A stretch of DNA of 36,504 nucleotides from Candidatus Zipacnadia bacterium (GTDB lineage: Bacteria; Armatimonadota; Zipacnadia; Zipacnadales; UBA5352): NCBI GenBank assembly GCA_029820945.1, contig JALGUJ010000038.1, positions 1 through 36,504 of the forward strand, given 5' to 3'. The notes under the pieces were generated by a model, which saw only the letters and a list, made by a program, of their open reading frames with translations, did not search any database and was not told where the DNA came from. Below are positions 16,550-24,832 of this stretch, piece after piece; the stretch's first letter is position 1; each line of letters opens with the position of its first letter. The position numbers were made by a program, and so were the translations under genes.

Positions 16550-17590
16550 ATGGCCGACACACCGGAGAGCAAGGCTCGACTGGCGTTCATCGGCGCGGGC
16601 GGCTTCGCCACCGCGTCCATCTACCCGAACATCCACAAGGTCCCGCAGATCGACCTGGTCGCCGTCTGCGACCTCGACCGCGAGAAGGCCGAGCGCAACG
16701 CGCGCAACTTCGGCGCGCGCGAGGTCTACGCGGACATGGAGAGGATGCTGGACGAGCAGGAGCCCGACGGGGTGTTCGTCATCGGCCCGGCGCCGATGCA
16801 GTACGAGGTGGCGCCGGCTGTGCTGCGCCGGGGCATCCCCGTCTACGTCGAGAAGCCCTCGGCCAACACCTCAGAGCAGGCCCGGGAGCTGGCCGAGCTG
16901 GCCGAGGAGCACGGCACCTGGGGCCAGTGCGGCTTCATGAAGCGCTTCTGCTGGGCCTACCGCATGGCCAAGGAGATCACACAGCGCGAGGAGTTCGGCG
17001 GCCTGAACATGGTGACGTGCCACTTCGGCCAGGGCCCCTATCCACAGCTCTGGGGGATGGATTCGGCGAAGCGCTCGATGCTGGTGGGCCAGCTCTGCCA
17101 CATCTTCGACCTCACGCGGTTCTTCGGCGGAGACGTCGCCAGCCTGTCGGCCCTCTACCGCGAGGTGACAGAGAACCAGTTCGCCTTCCTCGTCAACCTC
17201 ACGTTCAAGTCGGGCGCCATCGGCCACCTCGACCTCAACGGGCTGGAGACGAAAACCGGCTTCCGCGACATCCGCGAGTGGGTGAAGCTGGTGGGCTTCG
17301 AGTCGCACATCATCGTGGAGGACATGCAGCGGGTGAGGTGGCAGCCGCCGGATGAGTGGAGCGAGCTGATCCCGCGCACCGGCCCCTACCAGCTCAGCTA
17401 CGCCCCGGCGTGGACGGGCATCGCCGACTCGAAGGCCAACTTCGGCTACCTGGGCGAGGTCGAGCACTTCGCGCTGCGCTGCATCGGCCAGGTCGAGGGC
17501 GGGCCGGACCTGTGGGACAGCTACGAGTCGCTGCGCCTGGGCGAGGCCGTGTACGAAGCGACCGAAAGTGGGGAGAGGGTGGAGCTGTAG
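16550..17590 (+). CDS. Gfo/Idh/MocA family oxidoreductase
   Basis: The protein is 346 residues long, full length for the family. The N-terminal Rossmann fold has F-I-G-A-G-G-F-A at residues 13-20 and the strand V-A-V-C-D-L-D. The family's E-K-P motif is at 101-103. The C-terminal domain has the substrate-site pattern L-C-H-I-F-D-L at 182-188, with His184 taking the place of the catalytic His region. It probably oxidises a sugar, inositol or related sugar acid with NAD(P). GGGAGG precedes the ATG by nine bases. It is transcribed in the same direction as the methyltransferase gene but separated by the inverted-repeat element. Confidence 0.9.
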   Translation: MADTPESKARLAFIGAGGFATASIYPNIHKVPQIDLVAVCDLDREKAERNARNFGAREVYADMERMLDEQEPDGVFVIGPAPMQYEVAPAVLRRGIPVYVEKPSANTSEQARELAELAEEHGTWGQCGFMKRFCWAYRMAKEITQREEFGGLNMVTCHFGQGPYPQLWGMDSAKRSMLVGQLCHIFDLTRFFGGDVASLSALYREVTENQFAFLVNLTFKSGAIGHLDLNGLETKTGFRDIREWVKLVGFESHIIVEDMQRVRWQPPDEWSELIPRTGPYQLSYAPAWTGIADSKANFGYLGEVEHFALRCIGQVEGGPDLWDSYESLRLGEAVYEATESGERVEL

Positions 17591-17620
17591 GCACGCGGCG
17601 CATCCGCCGGACGTGAACCA

Positions 17621-17651
17621 ACCCCACTCGTGCCCTGACGGCGAGCGGGGT
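17621..17651 (-). terminator. terminator-like hairpin after the beta-helix gene
   Basis: A 10-bp stem (17621-17630 with 17642-17651) has one non-Watson-Crick position, which becomes a G-U pair in minus-strand RNA. It lies just past the stop of the minus-strand beta-helix gene, and TGGTT follows it on that strand. Confidence 0.4.
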
Positions 17652-17682
17652 CGGCGCCGTTGTGCGTCTCGGCGCGGTCGGG

Positions 17683-18891
17683 CTACCGTCCCCCACGCCG
17701 GCCGGGCGGAGTGCGCGGGCCGCGCGTCAGCGCGCTCTTCGAGGCCTGGTCGGTGCCTCCGTAGGCACCCATGTTGAGGCGTCCCCCGTTGGGCGCCGGC
17801 TCGTCGCCGACACCGGCGGACGGGTCTCCCGCGTCGATGCAGGGGCTGGTCACGTCATCGTTCAGCCACGAGCCGCGCTGCCAGCGCCCCGCCTGCGACT
17901 TGAGGTGGTAGTCGCTGTGGTCGGGGTCGGCGAAGAGCGGGTCGGCCGAGATGTTGCCATCGGTGCCGGTCGGGTCGTCCATGCCGCTGAAGAGCGGGCC
18001 CACGCCGAAGACGCAGGTGTGACGCACCGTCGGAGTCCCGCCCGCGCACCCGATGGCGCTCGCACCCGCGTTGAGCGCGATGATGCAGTCCTCGATCGTC
18101 GGCTGGGAGTCGAGGCTGGCGATGCCCGCGCCGAAGCCGGCGCTGTTGCGGGCGATGGTGTTGCCGAGAATCAGCGGCTCGGCGCCGTTGGTGCAGCGCA
18201 CGCCGCCGCCCTGGCCCGAGCCACCGTTGCCGTGGATGACGTTGCGCGTCACTCGCACCCGCGCCTCGCTGGTGGGCGTTATGGGCTCCGGTGCGACGCC
18301 GTTGACCACGACGCCGCAATCGGAGTTGTTCAGGATGGAGGAGTGGGCGAGCTGGCCGCCGCAGTACCAGAACTCGATCCCGACGCCCTCGTTGTCGCGG
18401 ATGATGCAGTGCCCGGTGGCGCCGATCGAGTTGGGCTTGCGCCTCACGCCCGTGCAGGAGTTCCCCGCGATGATGCACCGGTAGATGCCGACGCGCGCGC
18501 GGTCATCGACGCAGACCGCGCCCTCGCCTGCGCTCGCACCGGTGATCGTCAGGCCCTTGATGAAGCTGTAGGCCGTGCCCCCTGCCCTTTCGAAGGTCAC
18601 CACAGGGGCGCTTGAACCGGCCGGCGGGCGCAGGATCGTCTTCGCCGAGACCGCCGACGACTCGGGGTCCTCGCCTCGCAGCACGATCGCCCGGTTGACC
18701 ACAACGCATTCCTCATACGTGCCCGGCGCGATCACCACTTCGTGCGTGAATCCGCCAGCGGGAGCGTGGTCGATCGCCTCCTGGATGGTCGGGTAGTCGG
18801 CCGGCACCATCAGTGTCACGGGCTCGGCCCATGCGGCCGCAGCGCACGTCAGCACGGCCGCGCCCACCGCCATGGTCGAGAGAGACCTCAT
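17683..18891 (-). CDS. secreted right-handed beta-helix protein (DUF1565-like)
   Basis: This 402-residue protein starts with a signal peptide (M-R-S-L-S-T-M-A-V-G, cleavage about A-W-A). The mature part opens with V-P-A-D-Y-P-T-I-Q-E-A-I, the N-terminal cap of pectate-lyase-like right-handed beta-helix proteins. Many short turns follow, carrying N-x-I-x-x-N-x-G- or G-I-x-x-x-motifs typical of beta-helix rungs. The end carries N-M-G-A-Y-G-G-T-D, the usual C-terminal segment of such proteins. The ATG at 18891 has GGGAGT seven bases upstream; an in-frame ATG lies eight codons earlier. Such proteins bind or cleave polysaccharides, but catalytic residues are not identifiable. The C-terminus is Arg/Pro-rich. 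Confidence 0.75.
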   Translation of the reverse strand: MRSLSTMAVGAAVLTCAAAAWAEPVTLMVPADYPTIQEAIDHAPAGGFTHEVVIAPGTYEECVVVNRAIVLRGEDPESSAVSAKTILRPPAGSSAPVVTFERAGGTAYSFIKGLTITGASAGEGAVCVDDRARVGIYRCIIAGNSCTGVRRKPNSIGATGHCIIRDNEGVGIEFWYCGGQLAHSSILNNSDCGVVVNGVAPEPITPTSEARVRVTRNVIHGNGGSGQGGGVRCTNGAEPLILGNTIARNSAGFGAGIASLDSQPTIEDCIIALNAGASAIGCAGGTPTVRHTCVFGVGPLFSGMDDPTGTDGNISADPLFADPDHSDYHLKSQAGRWQRGSWLNDDVTSPCIDAGDPSAGVGDEPAPNGGRLNMGAYGGTDQASKSALTRGPRTPPGRRGGR

Positions 18892-19226
18892 CGCCCTGAC
18901 TCCCTGTCTGCTCATTGCTCCGCACGTCCATCGCGTGCGCGCCTCGCGGCTATGCGGTGGCCGCCCGCTCCCCCGCGGCCACCGCGTTCCTGCACCTGGT
19001 AGTCAGATAGCCAGTGACCGACTGCCTCTTCCTCGCTCCATCATGTCCTGCCGCGCGACCGTATTGCCGGCAACCGGCGGCCGGTGAGCCTGTGTATAGT
19101 CTTCGCCGCTGGAAGCATAAAGGTTACGTTCGCCTCAATATCGTCTTCTCCTGCGCGATGCAGGTGCAATCCGCGCTCCCGCCGAAGCTCCGCCTACGTG
19201 TCACTGCCGTCCGCGAGGTGATTCTC
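18892..19226. other. 335-bp divergent spacer with a perfect inverted repeat
   Basis: The spacer separates the divergent beta-helix and CBM9-type genes. It holds a perfect 11-bp inverted repeat (18954-18985) and a TATAGT box at 19095-19100 that could be a -10 element for the plus-strand gene, although no -35 box sits at the right distance. No RNA gene is seen. Confidence 0.45.
18954..18985. repeat. perfect 11-bp inverted repeat
   Basis: GCGGTGGCCGC at 18954-18964 is repeated as its exact reverse complement at 18975-18985, with 10 bases between. It lies 63 bases upstream of the beta-helix start codon. It could be an operator, a hairpin in the 5' leader or a REP-like repeat. Confidence 0.55.
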
Positions 19227-21044
19227 ATGCCGAAGGCCGGAGCCGCGCTCACAGCCGCTCTGCTCTCCCTATGCCTCACGGCGGCGGCCCAGATCGACCA
19301 CGCCGGACCGCCACAGAAGAAACTGCTGGAGTACGGCTGGGATGTGCCGCAGCCGGACTTCGTGGCCGAGCACATCCGCGAGATGGAGCGGCGGCCCTTC
19401 GACGGCCTGCTCATGCGCGTGAGTGGGCTGGGGCAGGTCTTCAACCCCGTTCGTCACACCCGCGAGGAGTACGCCGAGCAGTTCGACGCCCTCGAGCGCA
19501 TCGAGTGGCAGAAGTTCACCGACAACTTCCTGATGATGTACGCGGCCTCGAAGATGGACTGGTTCTCCGATGAGCACTGGGCGATCATCACCGGCAACGT
19601 GCGGCTGCTCGCCGGCGGCGCGCGCAGCGCCGGCTGCGTCGGCCTGTGCTTCGACTGCGAGCCCTACGGCGACAACCCCTGGCACTACCCCTCGCAGCCG
19701 CACGCGGACGAGAAGAGCTTCGCCGAGTTCCAGGCCAAGGTGCGCGAGCGCGGCGCGCAGTTCATCGACGCGATTGAGGCGGAGATGGAGGCGCCGGTGA
19801 TCCACACGTTCTTCCTGACCACCCTCGGCGGCGTGATGAACGCCGCGCGCGCCGAGAGCGCCGAGGAGCGCGATGAGGTGCTGCGCGACTACTCCTACGG
19901 CCTCTACCCGGCGTTCGTCAACGGCATGCTCGACGCCATGGACCCCGGCACGCTGCTCACCGACGGCAACGAGCCGGCGTACTACTACCACGACTCGCGC
20001 CAGTATCTGGACATCTACCACTACATCAAGCAGGGAGCGCTGGGGGGGATCGCGCCGGAGAACCACGCGAAGTACCGCGGGCAGGTGCTCGTGGCGCAGG
20101 CGCTCTACGTCGATCACCTCTTCGGCCTGCGCACGCGCAAGGTCGAGGGGCACTACCTCGACCCCGAGGAGCGTGCGCAGTGGTTCGAGCACAATGTCTA
20201 CTGGGCGCTGAAGTCGTCGGACCGCTACGTGTGGCTCTACTCGGAGAAGATGAACTGGTGGACAGATACGGACATCCCGCCGGGCCTGCCCGAGGCGGTG
20301 CGCTCCGCGCGCGAGAAGCTCGACGCGGGCCAGCCGATGACCATCGACGCGGACGCAATCTGGCAGAAGGCCCGCGAGCGGAGGCAGGCGGAGATACAGG
20401 CGCAACTGGAGCGGCGGACGGCGACGGTGAAGCGGCTGCCCGATGTCCTCGCCGGGAGCTTCACCGGCAACACGAATGTGCCGCCGGTGATCGACGGCCA
20501 CCGCGACGACCTCGGCTGGCAGATGGCGACCGAGCTGGAGCCGTTCCTCGCCACCTTCTCGGCCACCGAGGAGGTGCAGGGCGCCACGCTGGCGCACGTG
20601 GCGTACGACGATGAGGCGCTCTACGTGGCGGTGCGCTGCCAGGAGCCGCATATGGACCGGCTGGAGCTGGTGGGCGGGAAGCGCGACGACAACGTGTGGC
20701 TCGGCGACAGCGTTGACCTCTTCATCCAGCGGGAGAAGGGCGAGCCCTTCTACCACGTGATCGTCAACCCCGCGAACGTGGTCTGGGACGCGGTACATAC
20801 CAGTGAGGCCGGCGACACATCCTGGGACCCGCCCGTCGAGACCGCGACGCTGATGGGCGACGAGTTCTGGAACCTCGAGATCAGGCTGCCGTGGGCCGCG
20901 ATGGGCTGGGACGCGCCCCAGCGCGGAGAGACGCTCCGCGCGAACATCTGCCGCCAACGCCGGCCGCAGAAGGAGCTCTCCTCATGGTCGCAGTGCGTCA
21001 CGGGCTTCGTGGAGCCGGGGTCGTTCGGCACGTGGGAATTCTGA
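19227..21044 (+). CDS. secreted protein of unknown N-terminal fold with C-terminal CBM9/DOMON-like domain
   Basis: The 605-residue protein has a signal peptide ending A-A-A-Q (about residues 1-21). The region 40-400 reads like an (alpha/beta)-barrel glycosidase-type domain. It contains the strand G-L-C-F-D-C-E-P-Y-G-D-N-P-W and the helical R-Y-V-W-L-Y-S-E-K-M-N-W-W segment, but I cannot name the family. The last 180 residues (from V-P-P-V-I-D-G) carry the CBM9-like/DOMON sandwich pattern: A-H-V-A-Y-D-D-E-A-L-Y-V-A-V-R-C, then W-L-G-D-S-V-D-L-F-I, then W-N-L-E-I-R-L-P-W-A-A. AGGTG lies six bases before the ATG at 19227, which also places the signal peptide correctly. The frame is open further upstream, but that extension looks non-coding. 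Confidence 0.7.
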   Translation: MPKAGAALTAALLSLCLTAAAQIDHAGPPQKKLLEYGWDVPQPDFVAEHIREMERRPFDGLLMRVSGLGQVFNPVRHTREEYAEQFDALERIEWQKFTDNFLMMYAASKMDWFSDEHWAIITGNVRLLAGGARSAGCVGLCFDCEPYGDNPWHYPSQPHADEKSFAEFQAKVRERGAQFIDAIEAEMEAPVIHTFFLTTLGGVMNAARAESAEERDEVLRDYSYGLYPAFVNGMLDAMDPGTLLTDGNEPAYYYHDSRQYLDIYHYIKQGALGGIAPENHAKYRGQVLVAQALYVDHLFGLRTRKVEGHYLDPEERAQWFEHNVYWALKSSDRYVWLYSEKMNWWTDTDIPPGLPEAVRSAREKLDAGQPMTIDADAIWQKARERRQAEIQAQLERRTATVKRLPDVLAGSFTGNTNVPPVIDGHRDDLGWQMATELEPFLATFSATEEVQGATLAHVAYDDEALYVAVRCQEPHMDRLELVGGKRDDNVWLGDSVDLFIQREKGEPFYHVIVNPANVVWDAVHTSEAGDTSWDPPVETATLMGDEFWNLEIRLPWAAMGWDAPQRGETLRANICRQRRPQKELSSWSQCVTGFVEPGSFGTWEF

Positions 21045-21063
21045 GCGCACGGGAGGTCCGGCC

Positions 21064-22047
21064 ATGGGGAGTTACGCGAACAGCCTGCATGTGAGAGCGG
21101 ACGATGCCACGGCCGTGGTGGCGGGCGTCCGCGCCATCCTCCGAGAGCAGGGCTACAGGCCGAGCGACGAGGCGCCGGATCCCGATGACGCGTTCGGCAT
21201 GGGTGGGCCACTGCGCGCGGTGCATGTGTCCCAGGAGCGCCAGGGCTGGGTGTCGCTGCTCGACAGCGACATGGTGAACTGCCAGGATGTCGCGGTGGAG
21301 CTGTCAGGCCGTCTCGATACCTGGGCGCTTTCCGTGTTCGTGAACGACAGCGACTTGTGGCACTACCTGCTCTACGCGTCCGGGGACCTGGCCGATGAGT
21401 TCGGCTCGATGAACGAGGCGGACTACCGGGCCTACTTCGAGGATGACATGGCCGACGAACTCGGCGCGATGCTCCACGGCGGCGACGTGGAGGGCATGCA
21501 GGAGAGAGTGCTGGCGCACATGCAGGAGTTTCAGCAGCGCCTGGCCGAGCTGATGCCGGAGGAGATGCGCGACATCCATGAGAAATTGCAGAACGAAGAG
21601 CCGGCGGACGCGGCGGACGTCGAACGATACATGGCCTGGGCGCAGTCGCAGATGCCGCAGATCATGGGCCGGGTCGCTGAGCTGATGTCCGAGATGTTCC
21701 CCGGGCTCACGAGGGAGACGCCACCGGCGGATACCGCCTTCCCGGACGAGCCCCAGCCGGTGGACGAGGACGAGCTTCGGGAGCATCTCGCCCATCTGCG
21801 GCCGCTCCTGGTGCCCGGCGTCGAGGACGGGCAGGTGATCGAGGCGCTGAGCGCTCAGTCCGTGTTCGCCGAGGACGACCTGCGGGGCTTCCTGCCACTG
21901 CTGGGCATCGCGCCCATCTACGCCGATCTGAGCTACCGCTACCTGCCGGAGTTCAGCGAGGATGAGCTGGCCGGCGGGGGCGTCCACCTCGACACCCACC
22001 TGACCTTCAGGGGGGCGGCGAGGGGGCCGGACCTCAAGCTGATCTGA
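21064..22047 (+). CDS. uncharacterised acidic protein (327 aa)
   Basis: I do not recognise this protein. It has no signal peptide or membrane segment and is strongly acidic, with long helices at about residues 115-220 (E-L-M-P-E-E-M-R-D-I-H-E-K). The N-terminal third shows an alpha/beta pattern including L-D-T-W-A-L-S-V-F-V-N-D-S-D-L-W-H-Y-L-L-Y. That stretch is reminiscent of small immunity-protein or SUKH-like folds, but the match is only an impression. A second acidic helical part follows. GGAGG lies five bases before the ATG. It follows the CBM9-type gene by 19 bases on the same strand, so the two may be an operon. A frameshifted remnant lies directly downstream. Confidence 0.55.
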   Translation: MGSYANSLHVRADDATAVVAGVRAILREQGYRPSDEAPDPDDAFGMGGPLRAVHVSQERQGWVSLLDSDMVNCQDVAVELSGRLDTWALSVFVNDSDLWHYLLYASGDLADEFGSMNEADYRAYFEDDMADELGAMLHGGDVEGMQERVLAHMQEFQQRLAELMPEEMRDIHEKLQNEEPADAADVERYMAWAQSQMPQIMGRVAELMSEMFPGLTRETPPADTAFPDEPQPVDEDELREHLAHLRPLLVPGVEDGQVIEALSAQSVFAEDDLRGFLPLLGIAPIYADLSYRYLPEFSEDELAGGGVHLDTHLTFRGAARGPDLKLI

Positions 22048-22073
22048 GCGCGGCAGGAGGGCGATACGACGGC

Positions 22074-22140
22074 ATGTCTCGGGGTCTTCTTCGCCCTGAC
22101 TGACGATGAGGCCGAGGAGGTCAGAAGCCACTCGCCCGCC
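22074..22140 (+). pseudogene. frameshifted remnant resembling a YfbM/DUF1877-type N-terminus
   Basis: An AGGAGGG sequence is followed by ATG-TCT. After a one-base shift the frame from 22081 reads G-V-F-F-A-L-T-D-D-E-A-E-E-V before diverging. This resembles the start of DUF1877-like proteins of the M-S-x-G-V-F-F-A-L-T type. Without the shift the frame stops after nine codons. The rest of the gene is missing. The resemblance comes from memory of the family and is not tested. Confidence 0.4.
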
Positions 22141-22142
22141 CG

Positions 22143-22799
22143 CTACGGGCGCATAATCGTGACGCCACCGAACATGAGTCTGAACGGGAAGTCGTCCTCC
22201 TCGATGAGGAGGTAGAAGTTGGCCCGGCGGAGCGACTGCCAGGCGAATCCTTCGCTGGGCTCAATCGAGCACGTGAAGACAACGCCACTCCCGTCGGCGA
22301 GGGGCATCCACGTGGAGCCGGTCAACCCGAGCACTTCCTCGATGGTCACCATGTCAAGGAACCGCGCACTGACGTCCTGGCGGCCATCCACCGCCCCGCG
22401 GTACGGTCGGAGGTACACTGTGATCAGGTAGGTGCCGGGCTCGGCGGGCAGGTCCGGCGGCTCGGGCCGAAGAGGCCCCTGGATCACGGTCAACGCAGTG
22501 CGCCTATCGACCTTCTTCCCGTCGATGGTCTTCGTGCGCAGCGTCTCGGGCGCGACGCCGGTGCCGGCCAGCACGTTGCTCAGCATCCCGCGGCCATTCG
22601 GCGAGGCGAGGACCGACTCGATGAGCCGAGCACGCTGCACCGGCGCCGTCACGGCCTCGACGATCGGCATGTCCGCCTCCTCGATCTCCGGGGGCGACCA
22701 GGCGGCGACTGCGGCCTCCGCTTCAGGCACCTGCGGCTCCGCGAGATCGGCACATCCCACCACCGACACGAGCAGCATTGCAGCCAGCACAAGCATCAT
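22143..22799 (-). CDS. putative lipoprotein
   Basis: The 218-residue protein starts M-M-L-V-L-A-A-M-L-L-V-S-V-V-G-C, a short hydrophobic stretch ending in a lipobox-like V-V-G-C with Cys16. It is therefore probably anchored at a membrane after lipid modification. The N-terminal region lacks positive residues, which weakens the call. The rest has no recognised domain; the second half reads as beta-rich (T-Y-L-I-T-V-Y-L-R-P and G-S-G-V-V-F-T-C-S-I-E). The ATG at 22799 is preceded by GGGAGG 10 bases upstream. It lies downstream of the beta-helix/propeller gene on the same strand. Its function is unknown. Confidence 0.6.
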   Translation of the reverse strand: MMLVLAAMLLVSVVGCADLAEPQVPEAEAAVAAWSPPEIEEADMPIVEAVTAPVQRARLIESVLASPNGRGMLSNVLAGTGVAPETLRTKTIDGKKVDRRTALTVIQGPLRPEPPDLPAEPGTYLITVYLRPYRGAVDGRQDVSARFLDMVTIEEVLGLTGSTWMPLADGSGVVFTCSIEPSEGFAWQSLRRANFYLLIEEDDFPFRLMFGGVTIMRP

Positions 22800-22871
22800 C
22801 TCCGGCCCGCCTCCCACGTGAACCGCGCTATCCCCGCGGCCGGAGCGCATCCGCGCGCGAGCAGTGACAGG

Positions 22872-24722
22872 TCACTGCGCCGCCGGCATGTGCCGCACAG
22901 GCAGCCTGTGCGCGCCCGCCATGACCGCCTGAAGGTCGTGGGCGAGGAAGTAGATGTTCTGCCCATGCTTGTTGACGGAGCCGTCGTCGTACTTGCGGTA
23001 GCTCCAGCCGTCGCTGACGAGCGTGAAGCCGTCGGTGCAGGCCACCCCACGGGCGTCGTTGACGTAGGCGCCGATCCACTCGATTGCGCGTGGGCGCCCG
23101 TCGCGGGGGTCCACCCTCAGCAGGTAGTTCGTCGGCTGAGGAGCGTCCCGATCGCCGGAGGGGTAGGCTGTGACCGAGACGACGATGCAACTGCCGTCGA
23201 AGCCGACACCGGCCAGGTGCAGCCGCCGGCCATCGAAGAGGTACTCGACCGGCCAGCCGGGAAGCACCGTGACGTCTGAGAGGCGCGCCGCCTTGAGCCC
23301 GAGGCGTTCCTGCTCAGGCAGGTAGATCGTGTCATCTCCCACGATGGTGATGCCCTCGGCCGCGTGATCGGGGTCGGGCATGGGGAGGTGGCGGATGAAC
23401 TTGCCGAAGCCCTCGGGGCCGGAGGTCACCGCCGCCCCATTCGCGCCCTTGTCTCCACCGTCGTCGAGGACCAGCAGACTGCCGTCGGGGAGGATCGTCA
23501 GCCCCTCGGGGCCGGTGAAGCTCAGGTCGGTCCCGGCGAACGGATTGGTGGAGACCGTCGCCAGGTGCGCGCCCGTGAAGCGGTCGAGACAGTGCACGTA
23601 CCCCGGCGGGGAACCGGTGTCGTCACCAACGTAGATGCATGAACCATCGACCGCCAGCCCCTCGGCATCGCCCACGATCGCGCCGTCAAACCCCGGTTGC
23701 ACATTCACCACGGCGGCCAGCGTGGGGATCGCGGGAATCAGCGTCACCGGCTGCGGCTCCCCGCCCGCCGGCGTCCAGGTCACCACGACCCGCTTCGGGG
23801 CCTCCCCGGCCTCAGCCATGATCGGCCGCAGGTTCGGGGCCACCGCCTCCTCCAGGGGCCGCGCGAACGTGTTCGCGCACAGGAACACGGTCGCGTGTGG
23901 CGCCTCCCTTGAGGTCTCCTCGTTGCGCTCTCCCTCGGGAGTGCGCAGGTCCACGCAGCCCAGGTCCCATCGTCCGGCGCCTCCGAAGCTGCAGTCGCTC
24001 ACGGCAACGATGTTGTCCCGCGGATCAGACACGGGCGTGTTTATCAGTTCCAGGTTATCCTCGGGGTTGCCACTGAAGCTGCAGCCCGACAGCACAACCA
24101 TGGTCTTCTGGGCCAGCCGCACCTCGATGCCATCGTCCCCGTTGTCCACGAACCGGCAGTTCGCGCACAGGAAGCCGGCGTCGCCGTCGTAGTCGAGACC
24201 GTCGTCGGTGTTGTCGTGGAAGTCACAGTTGAGCGCCTGTCCCTGCGTGCTCTCCAGGTCCACGCCATCGCGGCAGCGAGTCACCTCACAGTCGCGCATG
24301 AAGAGCCGCGTCTGGAACCGGCCCTCGAATCCGACGCCATCCGAGCTGATCTCGGTCAGCCGCACCCTCTCGAGCCGCAGCGTGACATCCTCGCCCATGA
24401 CAATGCCATCGTGCCCCGGCCCGATGGTCAGATCGCTGACGGTCAGGTCGGCGTTGCCGAGGATGACGATGTCCTCGTCCGCCGTCCCGCATCTGATGAC
24501 CGTGGCATCCATGCCGGCGCCGACGATTGTCAGCGGCGTGTCCACGACGACCTTGCCCTCGAACCTGCCCTCACCGACCTTGATGGTGTCACCCGCGCGG
24601 GCGCTGTGCACGGCGGCCGCGAGCGTGGGGACGTCACCGGGCACGTCGATGGTCGCGGCAATGCAGACGCAGGGGAAAGCCAGAGGCACCAGCAGTGAGA
24701 AAAGGACCAACCATGTGCGCAT
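22872..24722 (-). CDS. secreted beta-helix protein fused to a C-terminal beta-propeller-like domain
   Basis: The 616-residue protein has a signal peptide (M-R-T-W-L-V-L-F-S-L, cleavage near C-I-A-A). Residues about 25-310 form a pectate-lyase-like right-handed beta-helix, opening V-P-G-D-V-P-T-L-A-A-A-V and continuing with rungs rich in N-x-D and G-x-x-x-x-G-x. From about 350 the sequence changes to a propeller-like pattern: A-E-G-L-A-V-D-G, then P-E-G-L-T-I-L-P-D-G-S-L-L-V-L-D-D-G, then A-E-G-I-T-I-V-G-D-D-T-I-Y-L. This resembles esterase-like/phytase-like or NHL-type domains. The helix probably holds or cleaves a polysaccharide; the C-terminal role is unknown. GGAGAG lies seven bases before the ATG at 24722. 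Confidence 0.7.
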   Translation of the reverse strand: MRTWLVLFSLLVPLAFPCVCIAATIDVPGDVPTLAAAVHSARAGDTIKVGEGRFEGKVVVDTPLTIVGAGMDATVIRCGTADEDIVILGNADLTVSDLTIGPGHDGIVMGEDVTLRLERVRLTEISSDGVGFEGRFQTRLFMRDCEVTRCRDGVDLESTQGQALNCDFHDNTDDGLDYDGDAGFLCANCRFVDNGDDGIEVRLAQKTMVVLSGCSFSGNPEDNLELINTPVSDPRDNIVAVSDCSFGGAGRWDLGCVDLRTPEGERNEETSREAPHATVFLCANTFARPLEEAVAPNLRPIMAEAGEAPKRVVVTWTPAGGEPQPVTLIPAIPTLAAVVNVQPGFDGAIVGDAEGLAVDGSCIYVGDDTGSPPGYVHCLDRFTGAHLATVSTNPFAGTDLSFTGPEGLTILPDGSLLVLDDGGDKGANGAAVTSGPEGFGKFIRHLPMPDPDHAAEGITIVGDDTIYLPEQERLGLKAARLSDVTVLPGWPVEYLFDGRRLHLAGVGFDGSCIVVSVTAYPSGDRDAPQPTNYLLRVDPRDGRPRAIEWIGAYVNDARGVACTDGFTLVSDGWSYRKYDDGSVNKHGQNIYFLAHDLQAVMAGAHRLPVRHMPAAQ

Positions 24723-24787
24723 AGGGCCACTCTCCTTCGAGGCGAACCGCGGTCGCCGCGTTCCGACGATAGCAGGGCCGAACAACG

Positions 24788-24809
24788 CGCGGGCGGAGAT
24801 GCCCGCGCC
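24788..24809. terminator. GC-rich hairpin between the PIG-L and beta-helix genes
   Basis: A perfect 8-bp stem (24788-24795 with 24802-24809) with a six-base loop lies 24 bases past the stop of the PIG-L gene. It could be a terminator on the minus strand or a member of the window's intergenic hairpins. No U-tract follows. Confidence 0.35.
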
Positions 24810-24832
24810 AGTGAGGGCAGTGGCACGCCGCC

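Noticed and set aside
19095..19100. TATAGT box as a full promoter for the CBM9-type gene
   Set aside because: The nearest TTG-type -35 candidate is about 25 bases away, too far for a standard promoter, so it is mentioned only within the spacer entry.
19269..20957. Minus-strand open frame (562 residues) opposite the CBM9-type gene
   Set aside because: The plus-strand product shows domain patterns and a signal peptide. The minus-strand one is an Arg/Val/His-rich shadow.
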